Positions 10,939 to 20,700 of a stretch of DNA of 24,522 nucleotides are shown in pieces. Source of the DNA: Mnemiopsis leidyi (taxonomy: Eukaryota; Ctenophora; Tentaculata; Lobata; Bolinopsidae); assembly GCA_000226015.1 (NCBI GenBank), contig JH153300.1, positions 117,241-141,762 of the forward strand, written 5' to 3'. The notes below the pieces were generated by a model. The model searched no databases. It saw only the letters and a program-made list of their open reading frames with translations, and had not been told where the DNA came from. The first letter of the stretch is position 1; every line of letters begins with the position of its first letter. Made by a program: the position numbers and the translations under genes.

Positions 10939-10947
10939 TATAAAAGG
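10939..10947 (+). promoter_or_regulatory. Candidate TATA box (TATAAAAGG)
   Basis: A consensus TATA element on the plus strand in a region with no annotated plus-strand gene. Initiation about 30 bp downstream would fall near 10969. The only downstream plus-strand ORF nearby is the 56-codon ORF at 11042. A single short motif can occur by chance. Confidence 0.3.
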
Positions 10948-11041
10948 TCGACCCTCGGCCTCCCCACACTCATATGATAGTAAAATTATTAGCGCAGCTA
11001 TTACTAATACTATGTATTAACGGGAGGGTGCACGAATCACG

Positions 11042-11212
11042 ATGCTGTACAAAATTATAAAAGCATTATCTAAGCCTTACGTTGCAGCCAATTTTATTTA
11101 CATTCGTAAAATATCTTTCTTCTGGGAGATTATACTTATAGGCCTGATCTCGTCAATTCGTCATTTCATTAAGAATCAGATTCTCGAAAGAGAGTACTAC
11201 TGGGTAGACTGA
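11042..11212 (+). CDS. Small ORF, 56 aa, possible single-pass membrane peptide
   Basis: ATG at 11042 to TGA 11210-11212. The peptide begins MLYKIIKALSK, has a hydrophobic core (FFWEIILIGLISSI, about residues 26-39) and a polar C-terminus (EREYYWVD). It is about 95 bp downstream of the TATA-like element and is preceded by a two-codon upstream ORF. There is no family match that I recognise. An ORF of this length can occur by chance in AT-rich DNA, and it lies in the probable 3' flank of the channel gene on the other strand. Confidence 0.2.
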   Translation: MLYKIIKALSKPYVAANFIYIRKISFFWEIILIGLISSIRHFIKNQILEREYYWVD

Positions 11213-11486
11213 GTCCTGAGACAAGTAGATTTTGTGGTTAGGATAAAAAATTGGAGCGAAAACAGAAAAGGACAAAGGAACCACAAAATATCATAAACCT
11301 ATGTGATCACATTATGGCGATCGATTTTCATCCACAGACCACAATTTAGAAAAACTAAAATTAAAAACTCAAAAAACTCATTCGAATTACTCAATTAGTG
11401 CAAAGGGTAAGGGACATTCAATCAAAAAGGATTGAAATGCCTATAAAATTAAAATTAAAAAGTCTATAAATTCGAAATACAACTGG

Positions 11487-11703
11487 TCAACTGCGCATAA
11501 ATTTGACTTTCTTTAGTAGATCTGAATGTTTCGATTTGGTGAAATTAATTCGAGAAACATTGGTCCATCTGTAAGCACTCGAACTGTCGGTCGTATCCGA
11601 GAGTTCGTGATCGTGGTCATGGAAATTGTAGCAGATAAGTTCAAGCCAAGCATTGTCGGTGTTGAAAGTCGAGTCCAAATATTCCCTTTCCACCAATAAA
11701 CCC
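11487..11703 (-). CDS. TRPM2: TRPM2-like exon 13 (C-terminus of NUDT9-H, stop)
   Basis: Encodes GLLVEREYLDSTFNTDNAWL and continues ICYNFHDHDHE to KKVKFMRS and stop. It aligns with the GYxDDPRNTDNAWxE...V.(F/Y)HD block of NUDT9 and TRPM2. Acceptor CCTGCAG; phase agrees with exon 12. Confidence 0.95.
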
Positions 11704-14700
11704 CTGCAGGTACAATCACGTAAATTAAAAATATGTGGTTAAGTGTAAACTTACGATTATATTTTCTAAGGGCAATTTCTAGTTGATTGACTGAAAATAA
11801 ATTATGGTAAAAATCAGTACAAATTCTAGATTAAAACGAAACTTTTTGTCAGAACTAATTTTGGTTAACCTTTTAAACAAAATATAATTTGTTTCTTCTA
11901 TCTCATTTTTAGAGTCTTCACTTTCGCTAGGCATTTGTACTGGCAGATCCTTGTCATTTTCTAAATTTGAGACAATCTCTTTTTCATGTGAATCAGAGCT
12001 TGAGTCTTGGCTTGAATCTGAACATTGCAGTCTTTGAGTTTGCGCTGTACATTGAGCATTAATCTGAGTGTCGCTTAGAGGAGATTCGATTCCAAGAGTA
12101 GATGAAACTGCAGCCTCTGTTTTAACTTCAATATCTGCAGCGGACTCCTGGGTTCGATAAAGACAGGACATGAGGTCCTTGACAACTGAAGTGAGAGAGT
12201 CGAAGGAAGAGGTGAACTCCGGTAGTGCTACTACCGATCCATCGTCCAGAATCAACACCTCTAGCTTATTGTTTTGAGTCCTGTAAGTTTAAATTTGAAA
12301 CTGAGAACTTGTTTTTGGGACATTTCATCATCACACATTAACTCACTGAAGGTGCTATTAACGACAAAGAAGTCAAGGATCGTGATACACAGTCTTACTC
12401 TTCTCCAAAGGTTAAAAAGTCTCGTCTAAGAACTTACCGAGAAAGGATGGGGACAGCCATGTGGTTAGGTCCCCAGTGAGGTAGATTACCTCTCCCTGCC
12501 AAACCAGTTCTACCCCGGGGGTTTAAAGGCAGGTTATCTCTCACGCCATACACTCCCAGGGAACTTCTTCTGTCTCCTTTGTTGTACTCCACTTCTAAGG
12601 GTGAGGTTTAGTTTAGTAGTGGTGTATGAAAATTTAGTGAATTCAGATGGAGTTTCGCTGTCAGTGGAACGAGCAATGTCATGTTCAGTATTGATGCCAC
12701 AACTATGGCGTATTACTATAAGTATCAGCAAACAGAATACACAATATTTCAGAATCGACATCAGTAAATGTGTAAGACAAAGTTCTCCCTGACTCAAAAA
12801 CAAACCTGCAGGAGATCCCCAAAGTTCAGGACTCTGAGAGTAAGACGGAGGATTATACGACAGATAAACCACGCTCCAGCTCTTGTAGAACGGCGGGACA
12901 AAGTCCCGAACTACCCCAGAATCGGGATAGACCCTGCTCATGCTCTCAGAGGAAGGGAGGGTGGGTGTCGGTACAGTCTGTAGGGACCGAGAGAGGGAGG
13001 GGTGATGTCCCCAGTCGTTAGGGTCTGGAAGTGGAACGTCAACTACCGGTCCAACAGATCGAGCGTTTATAGTCTGGTCGACAATCCCCTGAAACAGTTG
13101 CAAGAAATCAAGCTGTGAGGAAGAAGAGTGTGGTTAGGTTTTTAACTTGCCCGGTTCCTCCCGGCTTAATTTGTTTAGCGAAAAAGCGAAGCGAAGACAG
13201 AGGCGTGTGGAGGCCGTCAAGTTTTAACAGGTGACAAATTTGTTAATTCGTTTCAGAGTACCTACCTATGTAAATAGTCTGTAATAGTATCAAAAGTATT
13301 GATGGTTGATGACAGTATCATCACTGAAAAGTGATTTGGTATTTTGGTAAATTATGTTTTTGACGTAGCCAAAAACATAATTTTAAAGAACTGAAGAAAC
13401 TTTCCAATTTCCCGTCATACCAACTAACAATGACGTAATGGCTTCTAACGAAATAACATATCTAATTCAAATCAAAAGAAAAACCTTAATTGACGATGTA
13501 GGTCAGCTCTCACTATCAGTATCACGTGGTTTAAATGGATTTTACTCAACCATTCTAACACGAAACGTTTCATTTCTATCTCTTCTGTCGGTATTGTTTG
13601 CAGCAGAAGCAAAACAGGTCAGGCTAATTTTAAATCAATGAGCCAGAAAGTCAAAACCCTCATTTTCGGTAAATACGTTATTCAGTTGAGATCATACTTC
13701 CGAGGCCTTTATCAGCTAAGGTTTTCAGGTAAGGTTTATTAGCTTAGGTTTCCTATTTTTTCACCAGTTCCGTCAAACTGAGCATGGTATTTGACGTTAC
13801 CAGAGTATGATATTGTTGCTTGGAGTTGGTGTTCGACTTTTGAGACATGTTGTTAATGTTTGTTTGCTATAGTGCACTAGTCTGTAAAAGGTTGTGCAAA
13901 ATATTGATGGAAATACTTTTTCCAGAAACATCGAACATCTGTAAAAAGGAAAAATACAGTATTCTCTGGATAGGGCACCATCTTAGTGTTTCCTCCTATG
14001 TAGGCATGAAGCAATAAGAAGTAATCTACTCAATGTACAGTTTGATGTAATCAAGAAAACCCCTTCGTGACCAGATCATTGCTGTATTGAGCAGCAACAG
14101 ATCATTCAAGTTCCTTTTCTGCGTTTATGTAACACATCAGGGCGTCCTTGATGACTGATAGTGATTCAGATTGCCAGTACAGTTGCTGTTCATAACTATT
14201 GCGAAACTTTTGAAGCTTTAAAGCCTAAGGACCAACAATTATTGACTCTTATGTCTATACGTAGCTAAAAGTTATGCTTTTATCCAATTTTAAGATTTTT
14301 TCTACATCTTGCTGTTTTCAGGAATCAGAAATCTGTCTATTTGTTTTCCATTGTGTTGGTATATACTTAATATAAGCGGTGTGCTCGATATCAAAACTTA
14401 TTCTTACGATAAGTAAAGCATCTATATTAACAAATGCTCTTTCATAGCAGGTCAATCTTCAAACATTTGCATCAGAAAATTACTCAACTTTCTGTTCGGC
14501 AGTCAGAACATAGAAATGGAAAAGCCTCCAAAAGCAGAAAAATGTGGTCCCTTCATTGAGCTTGTCTTGGACGAACTAAACTGTAACCTAGACCTACATG
14601 ACAAGGAAAAAATCGAGAACGAGGATGACTTAAAGAAGTTCCCGGGCCATCACGGAGGGCTGTACATCTTCTACATGAAGCCAGATGGGGAGTCTGATCT

Positions 14701-17700
14701 CCGATACCCTGTGTACGTGGGTGTGACCAAACAAAGTTTCAAGGAGCGGTTCCAGAGACACGCAACACACGGGGTTATCCACGAAGTGTGGAACGGGAAG
14801 TTCCCAACAGCTCTTGATGGTCTGGGTCTCTATGTTTACTGCACTCACTACCATGGTGACGTCGCGAAGAGGATCAAGTCTATACTCCTTGAAACGTTCG
14901 ACTTTGCCTTAAAGAACGGTAGGAGCACTATCGACATATCAGAGTCGTACCCTGCTGAGTGGACCAAGAGGAACCTGGAGTTCCCATGGGAGGAGCTCAA
15001 GAAGATCGCTGACGGAGAGGACGAAGAGGAAGAAATGAGGAAGAAAAAGAAGATTCCCTCGGAGAAGGGCGGTCATTTCATCAGGTTCCTGCTGGATGAG
15101 TTGAACTGTAACATAGACATGTACGACCAGGAGCAGATCAAGGATCCTGACGATGTTAACAAGTTCCCGGCCCACTACGGTGGACTGTATCTCTTCTACA
15201 TGAAACCAAATCCAACATCCGACGTCAGATACCCTATCTACGTTGGAGTGGCCAAGAAGAGCTTTAGAGAGAGATTCCAGAGGCAAGCTAACGACAATTT
15301 TACCGGGATTCGAGGTAAGATCTGGTCCGGGGAGTTCAAGTTTGAGGGGCACGGAGTGTACGCAGTCTGCACTCACCACCAAGGTCCTGCTGCTCAAGCT
15401 ATCAAGAAACTTCTCCTTGACTCATTCCACTTCCCGCTGAAGAGGAACCGGAGGGGGCAGTTGAGGAGGGAACTAGATACGAGTGAGCAACTTCCAGCCG
15501 AGTACGTCAAGGACAACTACGATATTCCGTGGAAGGAGTGTTTGGAGAAAGTTGCAGCTGCTGGTCAGTAGTATTAGACAACTTCACAACTTAATTTGTA
15601 ACCGGTAACGTTGTAGCCAATAAGAATAGACAATTTGTACAGATATTTGTAATTTGGACCAAAATGAAAAATTTGATAATTTCGCTTTTTGTTTTATTTG
15701 AAAATTCAAAATATTGATTTTTGTTTAAACAGTAAGTTTAATTTCATATATTTTGTTTCTTATCTGATGGAAAAATGATGAATCTGAATTCAAAAGCAGA
15801 ATTTGATCTATGAAATTTGGTTAAATAAAGTACGATAAGATAAAAACCTGGAGATTCTGATTAAACTCGTACACAGCAGTAGTCAGGTTAACAACGCTAG
15901 TAGAGCACGTGTGGATCTCTCTCTGTATCTGTTTCGTCTCAGTGAGCTGGTGCATCTTGTTGAGGAGCTTTCTCCTACATTCGCTTTCCAGCAAGGAGAT
16001 CCGATCTTGCTTGTGGTCGTGTCTCCGTTTGTACGCGTCTCGCCGTTTTATCAACTCTATAAAAACGAAATCAGTGTATTCCAGGTTGACTAAAATACAT
16101 AAACATTTATTTCTTTCCATCTTTCATGCTTTGTTGCCAGCGCAATTTTTGCTTTCATTTTAGTTTTACACCTATTTTTCTCGATGAATCCATCAACTTA
16201 AATTACAAGAGCTCCAATTCCCAGGTAAAGGTAAATACTAATTCCCTCCATACGGTGTTCGCCCGAGACCTTCTTTACAACTACAACAAAAAGAGCTTCT
16301 AATTATAGTATCAATCACGGTTAAAAGTAGAAACCACTGACTTACCGCCTGCACGACATGTTTTTCGGTAGAGAAACCCAAGAAAGAAAACAGACAACAC
16401 AATCGTGTTTAGAGGAATAGGAAGACTGGATCTCATCTTGAACTCCGTGACAAGCTCGTACCTCTGCCACCGCCACAGCACACTCGAGTTAGCGTTTATC
16501 TGATCGTAGGTGAAAGTGAAGACTGCAACTAGAAGGTTTAACATCATCACCGCTACCACCATCAGATACGCCGCCATCATCAGCATTATTAGCAGCCTGG
16601 GGTAATGAGTCAACTCTAGATTAAAACTGAATGTGTCCTCCTGATGTGAATATCGAATTGAAAGATTCAAAATTTAACGAATATATATTTTATTCTAAAC
16701 CTTACACCTAAAGTTGGGAAAGAAAACTTATAAAAAGACCCTCTAACTTTACAATAAGTAGAAGTACCTGTTGTAGAAGCAGTATCCGTCAGCATTACAA
16801 TCATACTCAGTTCTAGCACCAGTACAGTTGACTGTCCGATCGTACTGCTTAGCCAACAAACAGTAACCCTCGTTAATATCCTCGGTTAAAGAGTCCAGAT
16901 CCAACTCTCCGAACATGTTGATATAGGGTCTCCAGAACAGAGAGTATACCATGTCTGTTGTAACTTCAGATTTTAGCGGAGTCATCAGACTCTTGGTGGG
17001 GACTCCGTAACAGATCAGAGCCATGCCTAAGAGACCTAGAAAGAACACAAGATCCATGATCATTGACGCCACCATGAGGACCTTGGGACCAAGTTTGGAG
17101 TTTATTTGCATGGCTTGTAACAGTCTGAGACACATTCCTGCAAAACCCAGAGCGAAGAAGACCCGGAATACAGCTTCCTCTAGCCGCGGTGGGGGTTGAT
17201 TTTGTGCGTCCTCTGGAACTCCGAGTCTGGAAAAGTAGCGGCAGCAGAAGGAGATGAAGATGAAGATCATGCTGTAGACATCGAACCGGTTGTACTGGTT
17301 TGAGAGGTAGTTTTTCAGTTTTCCCATAACGGTAGACGGACAGGAGTGATAGATCTGAAATTTGTACCAGCTTTTTGATTGATTATTAGGTACTTCAATC
17401 TGAAAATCGGGAACGGTGGTTCTTCAAATCAGGGACACAACTTTAAGGAATAATGACAAATACTGATTAGCGACGAGTTTATTTTTTTAAACCCATCATA
17501 AAGGCCCAAAGGCTAGATCAGCAGATATCCAAGAACCGTGTTGAAAGAAACTAATAAAAAATAACCTGTCTGATTTCGACTGGTATTACAGACACTGTCC
17601 ACACATACACAACCAACTCAGCGTTGTCCATTTTATTACTAGCTCTACCTTTTGTCTCTTGTTTAACCAGCAGAGCGTACGCGAAACAGGCAAGGAAAGC

Positions 17701-20700
17701 GAAGTACATCAACTGAGGAAGGAAGAACGTTAATGGTGGGTATGTATCGCAACTTCGACACGTGAGAGCGTTTCTTGATTTTGATTGGTCACTGTTCGTA
17801 GCTGGCTTCTTAATGGTTAATGTTTTGTGAAAAACAAGTTTGACGCATGTCTAACAATACACGAATCACACATATAAAATTGAACTTACAATATAGATAA
17901 AGAACTTAACGACGGGAGCATTGTAAAAGTGATACATTCTCTGTAGAAGGTTCAGACGTCGTTTTCCTGGTTCAGTCGTCTGGACCCTTTCTGTTCCTCC
18001 AACCGCCTTCTCCGAAATGAACGCCATCTTCTTTCGTTCCTGGAAACAGTTCTTTATTTGTATTCTAGTTTCTTCAAGTAGAACAAAGTACAATATACCA
18101 ACATTTTGAGTCATAGTTTCAGGACAGCTGAGTAGCACAAAAAGATCAAGAAAAGTATACAAATCATCTAAACTTAAAACATAAGTTCTTACCATCTCAT
18201 CAGTTTCTTTAGAAATCATTTTGTTCTGGATCTCGCTGTCGGATATCTTGCGGAAGGAAGCGAGGAAAGGAAATGGGATGGTAAAGACAATGTTCCAGTA
18301 GGTCATGTCCGGCTCCAACATCCCCATCCACTCCCCAGTCAGATAGTCCTGGATGGAGTCGTGGGAGATGAAGAGGTGACACTCTGTGTAGTCTGCTATC
18401 TGAGGATACAAACGCCCATGTTCCCGTCGTCCTGCCCCAGAATATCGTGCCCCACAACGTTTTGTCCCATAGTTTTTGACCCTTACAATAACTATAGCCC
18501 TTACCCTAAGGAAGTTGTCTGTTGTGGAGCAGGATGTCTCTGGGGCAAAATCTCTGGGTTACAACAATCTGGGGCACGATGTTCTGGGGGCAGAAAGCAC
18601 TGCAGTACCATTGCAAAGTCAATTGAGATAAGCAAATTAGAAATTTGCCAATTGCCATAATTATTTAGGTGCTAGAAGTCCTCTGGGCTGATCAAAACTA
18701 TCTCCCAAATCCAGATAAACGGCTAATCTACCGACCTGGAGAAGGTTTTTGCCGCCCCAGTTATAGTAGTTGTGAGTGATAAGAGAAGTAACCCACTTCA
18801 CGGGGTAGTCGTGAGAAACTTCGTCCACAATCTTCCAGGCGAGTGTCTCGAACTCGCTAGGGAAAAACTAACGTTGTCACAGGAAAACTTAATCACTGCA
18901 AAAAACTACTGCAATTCCAGGACGAAGGATCATGATCCAGCATAAGATATAAGATATCTAACTTACCTAGCGTATTGTAGGATTATGGGTTTCATTTCCG
19001 GTGTAATTTCAATGTAGGAGGACTCCTTCTCAGCCATCCACTTGTAGATATGACATGCCACCAAGGCCAACATGGTCGGGGCACTGCATTGTTCCCAGAA
19101 AAACATGGCCATTTCTTGTCGTTGTTCCAACACGCAAAACAGAACGAGAACGACTTCTGGATCATCGAAGTGATAAGAGTTGGAATCCAACTTGGACCGT
19201 TTGTTTTTGCAGCACTGGTACACTCCGGAACTAATCTTGTATATAACGTTGGCGAAATGTTCGAATCTAAACTTGTACTTTGATTCCCCGACCCTAGGTC
19301 TGGAGAACACTTTGCCGTATCGCTTCATCGATTTTTTCCGTTCCCTAAGAAGTTTGCGGAGGAAACTGCTTTGGGATACGTCGTTTAATAACATCAGGAA
19401 TCGATCTTCGGTCAAACACTGGCTAATGTCGAAAGTATCCGCACAATTGTCCAACAAGTTCCTGATAAATGCAACTCTGTCAAGTTTCAGGGCCAAAAAT
19501 AACAGATCATGAGCAAGATCAGGGGGGATGCTGTGTACTTTAAGGGAGTCTTCAACCAGGTCGACTCTGTTCCAAATAATTGCCAATTTAAGTTGCTCAG
19601 CAAGAACGTTATGCATTGGACCGTCAACCGTGATGGATTCAGATTTTATGTTCTGAATCAGACCTTTGAGAATGATTCTGTCGATGGAATTGACATTGCA
19701 ATCGCATATGGTGATACGGTCCTTCCAGTAACGAGAGAGGTTCTTGATGTGAGCAAGCTGCTCCTCAAAGTTTTGGTTTTTCCGACGGGGAAACTCGCTC
19801 CTCAGCAAAGACAAAGTTTTTTCCATCGTAGTACAAGACAGTTTCATTCCGTGCCAAGAGGTGTTCCTATTAAACTCAGCCTGAAAAGAATCGTGAAACT
19901 GGCACAAGATGTCTGCCATGCGCCCGGTTCCTTTCATGATCACCACAGCACAACCCTCCTCGACCCTACACTTCAGCTCTTCAAGTGACTTCAGATCACC
20001 CCCAATCATTATTGATATAAACTGCGCTTTGGTAGATTGAGACAGTCCAGCCTCGATTGCAACCCGTTTTTTAAGCATCTCAGCCGACATGAACATTCCA
20101 GAATGGCCTCTATCAATCAGTAAAAAATGGGTGTGGTTTGGTTCTAAGGGTCTCTCCTCTCGAATCAACTGATGAAGGTCCTTGTCTCGGTGGCAATACT
20201 TCGCTGGAAACAATCCCCCCTCTCCGACTAACTTGCTTCTACTCGCCACGGCTCCCCAGTGGCCGATCCCAATGGCAGGTATTGCATTGATAAAGCTCCT
20301 GCTGTTTCCAACAGCTTGACCAATAAGCTTGTTCACACCGCAGTCGTAGCCCGCAGTAAAAAACCAAGCTTGGGTCGTCTTAGCTGCATTGATTAGACCA
20401 GCAGTAAGTTTTGTGAAGAGTTCTGAGTTTCTTTTGAGAAAGTTCTCATCGATATCTTTTCGGCTCTCTCCAAAAACTGACATAATTAGTCTGGGTTTGT
20501 GGATGTCCCATTTCTCCGTCAGCAGTTCGGTTATCTTACACATTGGGGTTTCCATCTCTAGTCTCAAATAATGGGGCATGGTGTTGTGATCATGGAAATT
20601 ATCAACAAAGTCAATGTACCCAAAAGCGTTGGTTGGCTGTTTGATGGTGTGTCTGAGGTAACTCCAAGGACTGGCTGAGTTCGATACATCGGCCGAGTTA

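Larger units (their letters stand above)
13113..15847 (-). other. TRPM2-like intron 9, hosting a nested gene
   Basis: Intron of 2735 bp, far longer than the gene's other introns (60-336 bp). It contains the plus-strand gene at 14516-15571. The remaining 13113-14515 is AT-rich, with a TGACGTAA element at 13430 and several acceptor-like sites close to the nested start; no other gene is supported there. 15572-15847 is the nested gene's 3'UTR. Confidence 0.85.

Noticed and set aside
10974-11060. Signal-peptide-like start MIVKLLAQLLLILC just after the TATA-like element
   Set aside because: The ATG would lie only a few bases after the expected initiation point, and the frame ends after about 28 codons. 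I found no downstream exon to join.
13438-13641. 67-codon plus-strand ORF starting MASNEITYLIQ, close after a TGACGTAA element
   Set aside because: Considered as a first exon of the nested gene, but its obvious donor (CAG|GTCAGG, phase 0) does not match the phases needed by the acceptors before 14516, and it has no recognisable homology.
14939-15397. 152-codon minus-strand ORF opposite the tandem-domain gene
   Set aside because: Antisense shadow. The forward frame shows two homologous conserved repeats, which the antisense frame does not explain.
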